From contig JAABQD010000002.1 in the NCBI GenBank assembly GCA_011391635.1, positions 101,755 to 165,754 of the forward strand: a stretch of 64,000 bases of DNA. Reading direction: 5' to 3'. A program made the translations under genes and the position numbers. The notes beneath the pieces are model-generated. The model was given only the letters and a program-made list of their open reading frames with translations, was not told the DNA's origin and did no database searches. Each line of letters begins with the position of its first letter. The stretch's first letter is position 1. Shown in pieces: positions 35,656-44,473 of this stretch. The DNA is from Sulfurimonas sp. GTDB taxonomy: Bacteria; Campylobacterota; Campylobacteria; Campylobacterales; Sulfurimonadaceae.

Positions 35656-36312
35656 TTATGGCTTCTCTATCATATACCCCATACCACGAATATTTTGGAT
35701 GATATCCTCTTGCAAAATCTTTTTGAGTCGGTTGATTTCTGCACGGATGGTAGCGTTATCGACGATTTGCTCATCCCAGACATAGATTCTAAATTGTTCA
35801 AAATCAACAACTCTACTTCTGTTTCTAGCTAACAAATCCATGATTTGAGACTGTCTTTTAGTAAGAATTTGAGGCTGAGAGTTAAAAAAAAGTGTGCTAT
35901 GTTCTTGGTCATAACTATAATTTTTCGAGAGTCTCAGATGTACCCGTGGGACTTCATTTGAGAGGATGATTCTATCAAGTCGGAGTGAGAGTTCTTTAAG
36001 GTGAAACGGTTTTTTGAGGTAGTCGTAACAGCCGAGATTATACGCCCTTGAGATATCTTCGATATCAACCAAAGCACTGATATAGATAGTCGGCGTATGA
36101 ATTTTGAGAGCATGAATTTTTTCTAGCAAACTCAAACCATCGATATTGGGAACATTGATATCCAATATAAAAAGGTCATACGATCTCTTTTGCATAGCAT
36201 TATATGCCTCTATGCCATCAAAAAAAGGGTCGATTTTGTGACCATTGGCTTCTAAATACTCAGCGATAGACTCACTCAGCATCACTTCATCTTCTAAAAG
36301 GAGTATTTTCAT
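35656..36312 (-). CDS. OmpR-family response regulator
   Basis: 218 residues: receiver domain with the phospho-acceptor Asp in LFILDINVPNIDG and Lys in YLKKPF, then a winged-helix DNA-binding domain (TKRQSQIMDLLARNRSRVVDFEQFRIYVWDE). Overlaps the kinase start by 1 base, so they are a cognate pair. Target genes are unknown. Confidence 0.92.
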   Translation of the reverse strand: MKILLLEDEVMLSESIAEYLEANGHKIDPFFDGIEAYNAMQKRSYDLFILDINVPNIDGLSLLEKIHALKIHTPTIYISALVDIEDISRAYNLGCYDYLKKPFHLKELSLRLDRIILSNEVPRVHLRLSKNYSYDQEHSTLFFNSQPQILTKRQSQIMDLLARNRSRVVDFEQFRIYVWDEQIVDNATIRAEINRLKKILQEDIIQNIRGMGYMIEKP

Positions 36313-37559
36313 TATGCACCCATCATTTTAAATCTATATGTAAATGTATTTTTTTCATCACTTGAACTCACAGAAATCCCAATTGCATCCTCATCACAGA
36401 TGTTTTTGACCAATCGCAGTCCAAGCCCAAATCCATTCTCCTTATTCTCTTCTCTATAAAAAGCTTCAAAAATTTTATCAGTATCTTTTATCTGTTTGGA
36501 TTTACTACCCACTGAAACATCCACAAAAGTTCCATTTACACTCAGTGTTATAAATATCAACTCATTTGCGAGAGTATATTTAATCGCATTTGTGATGGTG
36601 TTGTCTATAACTCTTTGAAGTTTGGTTTCATTCATATAAATAAAAATATTCTTGGCATGTGGAGTGTAATGAAAAGATACCTTCGACATCTGGGCAACTT
36701 CGCTAAAAAAATCGATGCGACTACTCAAAAACGACTCAATTTCTATGGCAACTTTAGGATAATCCACCTGCTCTTTTTTGACAAGATAACTCAAATCATC
36801 GTATATATTGAAGATATTTTTTACCGCTGCTTCGATTTTTGAGAGTTGTCTGTCTTTGCCATTTTTCATCACAAACAGCTCTATACTTGTCAAAATGACA
36901 CTCAGCGGAGTGTTGGTTTCATGTACAGTATAGCGTAAAAACTCTTTTTGCGATTGCATCATCTCATCTCTTAGTTTTTTCTCTTTTACCAGATTTTCAT
37001 TAATAGTTTGCAATGCTGCTGTTTTAAGTCGCACCTTGTCTTCAAGTCCTAAGTTAAGCTCTTTGAGTGTTGATTTTTGCTCACTTATCGTATGTACCAT
37101 ATTGTTTGCAAAACCTGCCATCACCTTAAACTCTTTAAAAAAGATGGCATGTGGATTTAAAACTTTCTCCTGATATGCACTCGAATTGAAAAAATCTAAA
37201 AAGGCTTCGATATCCCGCTTCAGCAGAGTGTTGAAAATTTTATAAAGTCCAAGAACGATAGCAAAAAGTATAAAAGCCAAGGTAGCGATTGCAATGGTAT
37301 TTTTTATGAGAAGTGTTTTGAGTTTTTTTTGATTCTCTGCATACTTCGCTTCAGGTGTCATCACTTGTGACACAGGGCTCTGTTGCTCTTGCAAAAGTGC
37401 TCTTTCATAATCATAATAGTTCTCTTTAATCAGAAGTGACGCAAAAATAATTGTAAATAAAAAGATAAAGAGTGTTGTAAAAATATTCGCCTGATTAATA
37501 GTTATCGAATCTTTTTTTAATAGAAAATATTTATACACCTTACGATAAAACTTTATCAT
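36312..37559 (-). CDS. Membrane sensor histidine kinase
   Basis: 415 residues. Two TM helices (about 25-45 and 88-110) flank a short 43-residue periplasmic loop, then a coiled-coil linker. HisKA follows with the phospho-acceptor in FLRYTVHETNTPLSV, then HATPase with N-box NTITNAIKY and G2 box GFGLGLRLVKNIC. The short loop suggests sensing in or near the membrane. Two motif copies lie in the gene and encode TPHAKN (36653-36663) and NPHAIF (37145-37155), one between kinase boxes and one in the linker. Confidence 0.9.
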   Translation of the reverse strand: MIKFYRKVYKYFLLKKDSITINQANIFTTLFIFLFTIIFASLLIKENYYDYERALLQEQQSPVSQVMTPEAKYAENQKKLKTLLIKNTIAIATLAFILFAIVLGLYKIFNTLLKRDIEAFLDFFNSSAYQEKVLNPHAIFFKEFKVMAGFANNMVHTISEQKSTLKELNLGLEDKVRLKTAALQTINENLVKEKKLRDEMMQSQKEFLRYTVHETNTPLSVILTSIELFVMKNGKDRQLSKIEAAVKNIFNIYDDLSYLVKKEQVDYPKVAIEIESFLSSRIDFFSEVAQMSKVSFHYTPHAKNIFIYMNETKLQRVIDNTITNAIKYTLANELIFITLSVNGTFVDVSVGSKSKQIKDTDKIFEAFYREENKENGFGLGLRLVKNICDEDAIGISVSSSDEKNTFTYRFKMMGA

Positions 37560-37637
37560 GCTGCTTCAAAACCTTTAAAAAATATAGAGAAAAATAATTA
37601 TATCCGCTTTATTTTACTCTATTTAAAAAATTTAAAC

Positions 37638-37643
37638 TATAAT
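37638..37643 (+). promoter_or_regulatory. -10 element of cyclophilin gene
   Basis: TATAAT in the context AAACTATAATTTCGC, 28 bases before the ATG at 37672, with AAAGGA as ribosome-binding site. Confidence 0.5.
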
Positions 37644-37671
37644 TTCGCAAATTATCCATCAAAGGAACAGT

Positions 37672-38175
37672 ATGTTTGGTAAAAAAGAGTTAAAAATTTA
37701 TGATTTGAGTAAAGAGGAGTTAGCAAAGCTTAAATGGGCGAAGCTAACAACTCCAAAAGGTGTGATTTATATCAAACTTTTTAATGAAGAGACTCCAAAT
37801 ACAGTTGCAAACTTTGCACACTTAGCGAATACAGGCTTTTACAATGGTCTTAACTTTCACCGTGTAATCCCAGGATTTATGGCTCAGGGTGGTTGCCCAG
37901 ATGGAAGAGGAAGTGGAGGACCAGGTTGGTCGATTCCTTGTGAAACTGCACTCAACAAATCGCGTCACAGAAGAGGAAGCCTCTCTATGGCTCACGCTGG
38001 ACCAAACACAGGTGGAAGCCAGTTTTTCATCTGTTTCGTAAATACTCCGCATTTAGATGGTGTTCACACTGTTTTTGGAGCGATTGAAGAGGATGATGCT
38101 GAAAGCTTTAAAACTTTAGACAGTATTAAAGGTCAAGATGAAATCACAACTATTGAGATTTTAGAAGAGAAATAA
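37672..38175 (+). CDS. Cyclophilin-type peptidyl-prolyl cis-trans isomerase
   Basis: 167 residues, cytoplasmic (no signal peptide). The N-terminal 25 residues (MFGKKELKIYDLSKEE) precede the cyclophilin core: FHRVIPGFMAQGG with the catalytic Arg, RGSLSMAHAGPNTGGSQFFI, and HLDGVHTVFG. It catalyses proline isomerisation. An inverted motif pair lies directly downstream, before queH. Confidence 0.94.
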   Translation: MFGKKELKIYDLSKEELAKLKWAKLTTPKGVIYIKLFNEETPNTVANFAHLANTGFYNGLNFHRVIPGFMAQGGCPDGRGSGGPGWSIPCETALNKSRHRRGSLSMAHAGPNTGGSQFFICFVNTPHLDGVHTVFGAIEEDDAESFKTLDSIKGQDEITTIEILEEK

Positions 38176-38186
38176 TTTACTCACAT

Positions 38187-38217
38187 TCCACATGCCAAAA
38201 TAGTTCTGGCATGTGGA
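38187..38217. repeat. Inverted motif pair overlapping the queH start codon
   Basis: TCCACATGCCA (38187-38197) and TGGCATGTGGA (38207-38217) form an 11-bp hairpin with a 9-nt loop. The right arm contains the queH ATG (38211). The hairpin would sit at the end of the cyclophilin transcript and could sequester the queH start. Confidence 0.88.
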
Positions 38218-39317
38218 AACTTCAAGGAAAACACATCTTAGTCCACATCTGTTGCAGTGTTGATTCACACTTCTTTTTGCAAAAACTCCAAGCCGACTTT
38301 CCAGAAGAAAAACTCACAGCTTTTTTTTATGACCCTAACATTCATCCCTACTCAGAATATCAGCTTCGCTTTCTTGATGTCAGCCGCTCATGCAAAAAAT
38401 TGGGCATTGAATTACTCGAAGGCGAATATGATTTCCAAGCTTGGATGGACGCTGTCAAAGGCTTAGAAAAAGAACCGGAAAAAGGTGCAAGATGCGAAGT
38501 TTGTTTTGATAAACGCTTTGAAGTAAGTGCGTATAAAGCACTTGAAATTGGCGAAAAAAGTATAACAACTACACTTCTAGTCAGCCCACTCAAATCCCAA
38601 GAACAACTCCAAAAAAGCGGTGCAATTTTTGAGCAAAAGCATGGGGTAAAATTTATAGCAGTGGATTATAGAAGCGGTGGTGGAACACAAGACCAAAGCC
38701 GTGTTACAAAAGAGGAAAAACTCTACCGTCAAGACTATTGTGGCTGTATTTACGGACTCACTATGCAAAGAGAACAACAGCATCGCTTGATGGATGAGAT
38801 GTTTTCACCCATTTCAGGAGCAATACTTCCAGCATCCATAGAAGAGCGACTTGAGATGTACAAAAAACGGATGCAACTCGAAGAGACAAACCAAGAGTAC
38901 AAAATCATCAAAGAAAAATTTTTAAACTATCGCCAACTCAGCTTTAAAATTACAGATGCAAAAAATCAAACCATTCCAGCCTATGCCCTCTCCTACTCCA
39001 CACTCGCTCAAAAAAAGGCTCAAGGAGTTATAGAGTTTGAAGATAAAAATATACACTACTTTTCTCGCCAAGAGATAAAATTTATTACACTTGCACACTT
39101 CAACTTGGCATGTGGATTTACTTATAAAAATATTAATGAACTCCTATTTCATCCTCCAAGTTTTGAAGAAGAGTTGCAATTTAGAAATTTTCTAGCATGT
39201 GGAAATTATGATTTAACTCCCATCATAATTGTTGCAGAGATTCCACATGCCAAGCTTACAATAGAGCTTGATGCAAAAACTTACGACGATGTGAGAGAAA
39301 GACTAATAAAAATATAA
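38211..39317 (+). CDS. queH: Epoxyqueuosine reductase QueH (DUF208), long form
   Basis: Final step of queuosine synthesis in tRNA. Residues 1-190 are the DUF208 core: adjacent Cys in [10 protein letters not shown] (14-15), [18 protein letters not shown], and the Cys pair in YCGCIYG, which bind Fe-S and iron. Residues 190-368 form the extra C-terminal domain found in Campylobacterota homologues. The start ATG lies within the inverted motif pair. No clear ribosome-binding site precedes it, so translation may be weak or re-initiated. Two exact motifs (39106, 39242) and one variant (39195) lie in the C-terminal part and encode NLACGF, IPHAKL and FLACGN. Confidence 0.9.
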   Translation: MWKLQGKHILVHICCSVDSHFFLQKLQADFPEEKLTAFFYDPNIHPYSEYQLRFLDVSRSCKKLGIELLEGEYDFQAWMDAVKGLEKEPEKGARCEVCFDKRFEVSAYKALEIGEKSITTTLLVSPLKSQEQLQKSGAIFEQKHGVKFIAVDYRSGGGTQDQSRVTKEEKLYRQDYCGCIYGLTMQREQQHRLMDEMFSPISGAILPASIEERLEMYKKRMQLEETNQEYKIIKEKFLNYRQLSFKITDAKNQTIPAYALSYSTLAQKKAQGVIEFEDKNIHYFSRQEIKFITLAHFNLACGFTYKNINELLFHPPSFEEELQFRNFLACGNYDLTPIIIVAEIPHAKLTIELDAKTYDDVRERLIKI

Positions 39318-39366
39318 TGATAATTCGGGTAAAATAGCCAAAATTAATCAAATAAGGCTTTCAAAT

Positions 39367-39816
39367 ATGACTATGGATGTTGTCGAAATTCAAAAAATCA
39401 TACCACATCGTTATCCTTTTTTACTCCTAGACCGCGTAACAGATATCGTTAAAAACGAAACTTTAGTAGGTTTCAAAAATGTAACTATCGGTGACAATGT
39501 ATTTCAAGGTCACTTTCCAGGACACCCAATCTACCCAGGCGTTATGATTTTAGAGGGAATGGCTCAGGCTGGTGGAATTCTTGCATTTAAAAGCATGGAT
39601 GACATGACAGAAGAGGAAGCAGCAAAAAAAGTTGTCTATTTTATGAGTATCGACAATGCAAAATTTCGTGCTCCCGTCAAGCCAGGTGATAGACTTGAGT
39701 ATCGCATAAGTGTTATCAAACGCAAAGGTTCTATCTGGATGCTCGATGGAAAAGCGTATGTCGATGACACTTTGGTTTCTCAAGCTGAACTCAAAGCTAT
39801 GATAGTTGATAAATAA
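39367..39816 (+). CDS. fabZ: (3R)-hydroxyacyl-ACP dehydratase
   Basis: Hot-dog-fold dehydratase of fatty-acid elongation. 149 residues with [14 protein letters not shown] and the catalytic His/Glu block [20 protein letters not shown]. It is followed 13 bases later by lpxA, the conserved pairing of fatty-acid and lipid A synthesis. Confidence 0.97.
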   Translation: MTMDVVEIQKIIPHRYPFLLLDRVTDIVKNETLVGFKNVTIGDNVFQGHFPGHPIYPGVMILEGMAQAGGILAFKSMDDMTEEEAAKKVVYFMSIDNAKFRAPVKPGDRLEYRISVIKRKGSIWMLDGKAYVDDTLVSQAELKAMIVDK

Positions 39817-39829
39817 TAAGGAACATTCA

Positions 39830-40615
39830 TTGAGAAAAATTTCTCCACTCGCCATTATTGAAGATGGTGCAGTTATTGGAAAAAATGTAGAAATTGGAGC
39901 ATACTGCCTCATCTCATCACAAACCACAATCGGGGATGGAACGAAGATTGAACAGAGTAGTGCAATCTACGGAAAAACAACTATCGGCAAAAATAATCAT
40001 ATATTTTCACATGCCGTTATTGGTTCTGTACCACAAGATTTGAAATTTGGTGGAGAGGATGTTGAACTCGTTATTGGCGATAACAACATCATAAGAGAGT
40101 TCACACTTTTTAATCCAGGAACAAAAGGTGGTGGTGGCAAAACCATCATCGGTTCTCACAATCTTTTTATGGGATATGTGCATATCGGGCATGATGTCAT
40201 CATTGGAAATCACTGTATTTTAGCAAATGCCGCGACTCTCGCTGGGCATGTGGAGATGGGAGATTATGCAGTCATCGGTGGGATGACTCCGATTCATCAA
40301 TTTGTCCATATTGGAGACTACGCAATGATAGCTGGAGCTTCAGCTCTGGCCCAAGATATTCCTCCTTTTTGTTTGGCAGAGGGAAATCGTGCCTATTTGA
40401 GAGGATTAAACTTAACAGGACTTCGAAGACATCTCAAACGAGAAGAGATAGATGAACTCAAAGTAGCCTACAGAGAGCTTTTTGAATCAGGTAAACCACT
40501 CAAAGATATAGCAAATGAGCTACTAGAAAATACACAAAATCACTTGGTACACAACCTTTGTAACTTTGTACTCAAAACAAAACGCGGGATTCCGTATGAG
40601 AGGAAAAATATATGA
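39830..40615 (+). CDS. lpxA: UDP-N-acetylglucosamine acyltransferase
   Basis: First step of lipid A synthesis. Left-handed parallel beta-helix from hexapeptide repeats ([24 protein letters not shown]...), the catalytic His in [10 protein letters not shown] and a helical C-terminal domain ([13 protein letters not shown]). TTG at 39830 is chosen: AAGGA lies 8 bases upstream and the protein then starts RKISPLAII like the family, 261 residues. The in-frame ATG at 39806 would overlap fabZ and add 8 atypical residues. Overlaps clpX by 4 bases. Confidence 0.95.
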   Translation: MRKISPLAIIEDGAVIGKNVEIGAYCLISSQTTIGDGTKIEQSSAIYGKTTIGKNNHIFSHAVIGSVPQDLKFGGEDVELVIGDNNIIREFTLFNPGTKGGGGKTIIGSHNLFMGYVHIGHDVIIGNHCILANAATLAGHVEMGDYAVIGGMTPIHQFVHIGDYAMIAGASALAQDIPPFCLAEGNRAYLRGLNLTGLRRHLKREEIDELKVAYRELFESGKPLKDIANELLENTQNHLVHNLCNFVLKTKRGIPYERKNI

Positions 40616-41856
40616 CACATAGACATTGTAGCTTTTGTGATGCGAGAGAGAGTGAGATTAATCCTCTTATCGCTGGAAATGGTGTTTACATCTGTAAAAA
40701 CTGCGTTACTTCAGCATATAAAATTATGTTTGGGGATGAGCGAACAGTCCATGATGCACAAGAAGAAGCACTTGTAGATGCTGTGACAAAATTAATGACT
40801 CCAAAAGAGTTGGATAAATTTTTGGGAGATTATATTATCGGGCAAGAGAGAGCAAGAAAACTCCTCAGTGTTGCCGTCTATAATCACTATAAAAGAATCT
40901 TCAAAACAAGCAATGTAACAGATGACGATACTGAAATAGCAAAATCAAATGTTCTCTTAATTGGACCTACAGGAAGTGGAAAAACACTTATGGCTCAAAC
41001 AATTGCGAGAGTTTTAAATGTTCCTATCGCTATTGCGGATGCGACAAGCTTAACAGAAGCTGGATATGTTGGAGAGGATGTTGAAAATATTTTAACAAAA
41101 CTTCTTCAAGCAGCAGATGGCGACATCAAAAGAGCACAACAAGGGATAGTATTTATAGATGAAGTGGATAAAATCTCTCGAATGAGTGAAAATCGCTCTA
41201 TTACGCGTGATGTCTCTGGAGAAGGTGTGCAACAAGCTCTTCTCAAAATCATAGAGGGTTCTTTAGTAAATATTCCACCTAAAGGCGGAAGAAAACACCC
41301 TAACCAAGATTTTACAGCCATTGACACAACAGGTATCTTGTTTATCTGTGGCGGTGCATTTGATGGACTCGATGAAATTTTAAAAAGAAAACAGGGAAAT
41401 AATATCCTTGGTTTTGGACATGATAAAAAAACCAAAGAAGAGAGAAAAATAACTTATGATATGGTTGAACCTGATGATTTAGTAGGTTATGGGCTTATTC
41501 CTGAACTTGTAGGACGACTTCCTATTATCGCATCACTCAATGAAATCACAGAAGAAGATATGGTTCGTATCCTTACAGAACCTAAAAACTCCCTTATTAA
41601 ACAGTACCAAAAACTCTTCTCAATCGATGATGTCGAACTCAACTTTGAAGAAGATGCTCTCAAAGCAATTGCAAAAAAAGCAATCAAAAGAAAAACTGGT
41701 GCACGTGGTCTTCGTGCGATTTTAGAGGAAAATATGATAGATATCATGTATGAACTTCCAGAGTATAGCGGGTATGAAGTTTTAATAACAAAAGAGGTTA
41801 TTGAAAACAATGAGACTCCAGTATATATAAAAAAATCAACAAAAAAAATAGCATAA
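40612..41856 (+). CDS. clpX: ATP-dependent Clp protease ATP-binding subunit ClpX
   Basis: AAA+ unfoldase for ClpP. N-terminal zinc-binding domain with Cys6, Cys9, Cys28 and Cys31 (CSFC...CKNC). Walker A GPTGSGKT, Walker B FIDEVDKI, the sensor/arginine region [20 protein letters not shown] and the C-terminal [11 protein letters not shown] are all present. 414 residues, normal. Translationally coupled to lpxA. Confidence 0.98.
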   Translation: MTHRHCSFCDARESEINPLIAGNGVYICKNCVTSAYKIMFGDERTVHDAQEEALVDAVTKLMTPKELDKFLGDYIIGQERARKLLSVAVYNHYKRIFKTSNVTDDDTEIAKSNVLLIGPTGSGKTLMAQTIARVLNVPIAIADATSLTEAGYVGEDVENILTKLLQAADGDIKRAQQGIVFIDEVDKISRMSENRSITRDVSGEGVQQALLKIIEGSLVNIPPKGGRKHPNQDFTAIDTTGILFICGGAFDGLDEILKRKQGNNILGFGHDKKTKEERKITYDMVEPDDLVGYGLIPELVGRLPIIASLNEITEEDMVRILTEPKNSLIKQYQKLFSIDDVELNFEEDALKAIAKKAIKRKTGARGLRAILEENMIDIMYELPEYSGYEVLITKEVIENNETPVYIKKSTKKIA

Positions 41857-41865
41857 GGTAGAGAG

Positions 41866-42903
41866 ATGATATTCAATAAATTAATAGGGCTTTTTTCAAA
41901 CGATTTATCAATAGATTTAGGAACTGCAAATACAATTGTTATAGCAAAAGGCAGAGGAATTATAATTAATGAGCCTTCTGTTGTTGCAGTGAAAACTGAA
42001 AAATATGGACAACAACGCGTTCTCGCAGTCGGGCAAGAAGCAAAAGATATGGTTGGAAAAACACCTGGAAATATTAAAGCAATTCGTCCTATGAAAGATG
42101 GAGTGATTGCTGACTTTGACATGACTGAAAAAATGATTCGAAAGTTTATAGAAAAAGCACATGGAAGAAGCTCTCTTATCAGTCCTAGAATTATTATCTG
42201 TGTTCCTTATGGATTAACACAAGTGGAGCGAAAAGCTGTTCGTGAAGCTGCACTCAGTGCTGGAGCCAGAGAGGTTTTTCTTATTGAAGAACCTATGGCA
42301 GCGGCAATTGGAGCTGGAATTGACATTCGTGAGCCACAAGGAAACTTAGTTGTTGATATCGGTGGAGGAACTACTGAGATTGGTGTTGTCTCTCTTGGTG
42401 GACTTGTTCTCTCAAAATCTATCCGTACTGCTGGAGATAAAATTGATCAAGGTATCATCAACTATGTACGAAGAACTTATAACCTACTTATTGGTGAAAG
42501 AGTTGCCGAAGAGATTAAAATCAACATTGGTACTGCTGTAGAACTTGATGAAACACTCACCATGATTGTCAATGGACGAGACCAAGTAGAGGGACTTCTT
42601 AGTACAGTAGAGCTCACAAGTGAAGATGCAAGAGAAGCGATGATTGAGCCACTCAAAGAGATAGCAGAAGCACTGCGAGATGTGTTAGAAAAAATGCCTC
42701 CTGATTTGGCTGGAGACATTGTCAATCATGGAATTATTTTAACTGGTGGCGGTGCTTTGATTCGCCAACTTGACAAATACCTCTCTGATATCGTAAAAAT
42801 ACCAGTCTATGTTGCACACGAACCTCTTTTAGCAGTTGCTCGTGGAACTGGTCGTGCATTAGAAGAGATAGATTTACTCCAAGAATTATTTGAAAATGAA
42901 TAA
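41866..42903 (+). CDS. mreB: Rod-shape-determining protein MreB
   Basis: Actin-like cytoskeletal ATPase organising the cell-wall elongation complex. Phosphate-1 motif DLGTANT, VVDIGGGTTEIGV (phosphate-2) and the adenosine motif GIILTGGGALIRQLDK. 345 residues. Implies a rod or curved-rod cell. Directly followed by mreC with overlap. Confidence 0.98.
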   Translation: MIFNKLIGLFSNDLSIDLGTANTIVIAKGRGIIINEPSVVAVKTEKYGQQRVLAVGQEAKDMVGKTPGNIKAIRPMKDGVIADFDMTEKMIRKFIEKAHGRSSLISPRIIICVPYGLTQVERKAVREAALSAGAREVFLIEEPMAAAIGAGIDIREPQGNLVVDIGGGTTEIGVVSLGGLVLSKSIRTAGDKIDQGIINYVRRTYNLLIGERVAEEIKINIGTAVELDETLTMIVNGRDQVEGLLSTVELTSEDAREAMIEPLKEIAEALRDVLEKMPPDLAGDIVNHGIILTGGGALIRQLDKYLSDIVKIPVYVAHEPLLAVARGTGRALEEIDLLQELFENE

Positions 42904-43657
42904 AAAGCTTTTAAGCTTTTTCGTAATATTTGCTGCACTCTTTTTGAGTGCACTCTATTATACAGAGACTATTCAAGCACCCATCATCACATCACTCAAT
43001 TTTATAAAATCAAAATATCATAAATCTATAGAGTTTATAGAAGAGAGTATTCATCAGCATATTTTTCAAGCTGAACAAATCGCCATCCTCCATGAGAGCC
43101 TTCAAAAGTATGAGAACAACCATCTTGTTATGCGACAATTAGCTTCTGAAGTGCATGATCTTTTGGCAGAAAACAACTCTAGCTTAAAAATAAATCCTAC
43201 TGTAGAACTCGTGCGAACACTCTCCTATGAAGAGTTTGGAGATTTAAATCGTGTTTGGCTGGATGTTCAAAACTACGACTCTTCTAAAATTTATGGATTA
43301 ACATTTAATGAATTGGTTGCTGGAATTGTTGTACCAAAAAATGGAAATCCTTTAGCTCTTTTAAACAGAGATGTACAGAGTTCTTACGCTGTTTTTGTTG
43401 GTGAAGGTTTAGCACCTGGTATTGCTCATGGCAATAACTCTAAATTATTAGTTGTCAAATTCATACCTGCTTGGTTTACTATTAAAGAGGATGATGAAGT
43501 TATCACATCAGGACTTGATAATATATTTTTTAAGGGCTTAAAGGTTGGTAAAGTTGTATCTGTGACAAAATCACAAGGATACCAAAATGCAGTTATTCTG
43601 CCATATTATGGGGCAAATGACCCTAGCTACTTTCACATGATTAGGAGTGTTCGATGA
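42896..43657 (+). CDS. mreC: Rod-shape-determining protein MreC
   Basis: Membrane-anchored periplasmic scaffold that links MreB to PBP2/RodA. One TM helix at about 5-25, then a coiled-coil segment (QAEQIAILHESLQKYENN) and the beta-barrel C-terminal region ending YFHMIRSVR. Diverged but placed by context. ATG at 42896 (overlap 8 with mreB) is preferred to TTG at 42890. The stop overlaps the next start by 4 bases. No mreD is adjacent. Confidence 0.92.
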   Translation: MNKKLLSFFVIFAALFLSALYYTETIQAPIITSLNFIKSKYHKSIEFIEESIHQHIFQAEQIAILHESLQKYENNHLVMRQLASEVHDLLAENNSSLKINPTVELVRTLSYEEFGDLNRVWLDVQNYDSSKIYGLTFNELVAGIVVPKNGNPLALLNRDVQSSYAVFVGEGLAPGIAHGNNSKLLVVKFIPAWFTIKEDDEVITSGLDNIFFKGLKVGKVVSVTKSQGYQNAVILPYYGANDPSYFHMIRSVR

Positions 43658-44388
43658 AATATATTATTTTACTTATTGCGGTAATCTCTTCTTTACTGGC
43701 AGAAAAAGTAACCTTAGGTGCTGGTGCATACATGCAGACACAGCCATATAAAAATGTGGACGCTCTCATTACACCATCACCCGTTATTTTTTTTGACAAT
43801 TCCTTATTTTATGTTCGATGGACAAGAGCTGGAGTCTATTTTTTGGGTGATAAACAAGATGAAAGTGCATGGGGATTCTCACTCACAGCAGAACCAAGAG
43901 TCAATCAGTACAAAGCCAACGACTCTAGTTATCTCACTGGGATGGAAGATAAAGAGAGTTCTATAGAAGGTGGTATTGCTTTTAGTGCAAGTTATGATAA
44001 AGCCTATATTGAAGTAATGGCTCTTACAGATGTTCTAGCACGCCATGATACTTGGATTGTTAAAACAGAAATTGGATATGAATTTGAAGTAAATGATTTT
44101 ACATTTTATCCAAGTGCACTCCTCTCATATAATTCATCCAATTTTATGGATTACTACTATGGAGTCACACAAAATGAGGCAACTACTACTCGAAATATGT
44201 ATAGCACACAAAATGCCCTCCAATATGGAGTTCAAACCTATGTAAAATATCCTCTTACTGAAAATCTTGCAGCCTTTGGAAATATCAAAGCTGAGAAGCT
44301 TCCAGCGGAGGCAACTGATAGTCCAATTGTTGCAGATGATTATATTTTTTCAGGATTAGTTTCTCTTATATACACTTTCGAATATTAA
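43654..44388 (+). CDS. MipA/OmpV-family outer-membrane protein
   Basis: Signal peptide MKYIILLIAVISSLLA before EKVTLGAG. The mature part has the MipA start GAGAYMQTQPYKNVDALITPSPVI and RWTRAGVYFLG, and the last strand SGLVSLIYTFEY ends in an aromatic residue. 244 residues. Family members interact with the murein hydrolase MltA or form small outer-membrane barrels; placement after mreC fits a cell-envelope role. Confidence 0.82.
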   Translation: MKYIILLIAVISSLLAEKVTLGAGAYMQTQPYKNVDALITPSPVIFFDNSLFYVRWTRAGVYFLGDKQDESAWGFSLTAEPRVNQYKANDSSYLTGMEDKESSIEGGIAFSASYDKAYIEVMALTDVLARHDTWIVKTEIGYEFEVNDFTFYPSALLSYNSSNFMDYYYGVTQNEATTTRNMYSTQNALQYGVQTYVKYPLTENLAAFGNIKAEKLPAEATDSPIVADDYIFSGLVSLIYTFEY

Positions 44389-44430
44389 AAAGAAGAGCCA
44401 AAACTCATCAAATTTTAAGTGCCTTTTACC

Positions 44431-44455
44431 TATAATATACAAATTTTTTGTATAT
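44431..44455 (+). promoter_or_regulatory. carB promoter -10 and leader hairpin
   Basis: TATAAT at 44431-44436 in the 85-base gap before carB. Directly after it, ATATACAAA (44435-44443) and TTTGTATAT (44447-44455) are a perfect inverted repeat with a 3-base loop overlapping the -10, so it could be an operator at the initiation site. An outer CCTTTTA/TAAAAGG pair flanks it. Which of these matters is unknown. Confidence 0.45.
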
Positions 44456-44473
44456 ATATTTAAAAGGTAAACT

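Noticed and set aside
39806..39829. ATG start of lpxA inside fabZ
   Set aside because: TTG at 39830 has AAGGA upstream and gives the family N-terminus.
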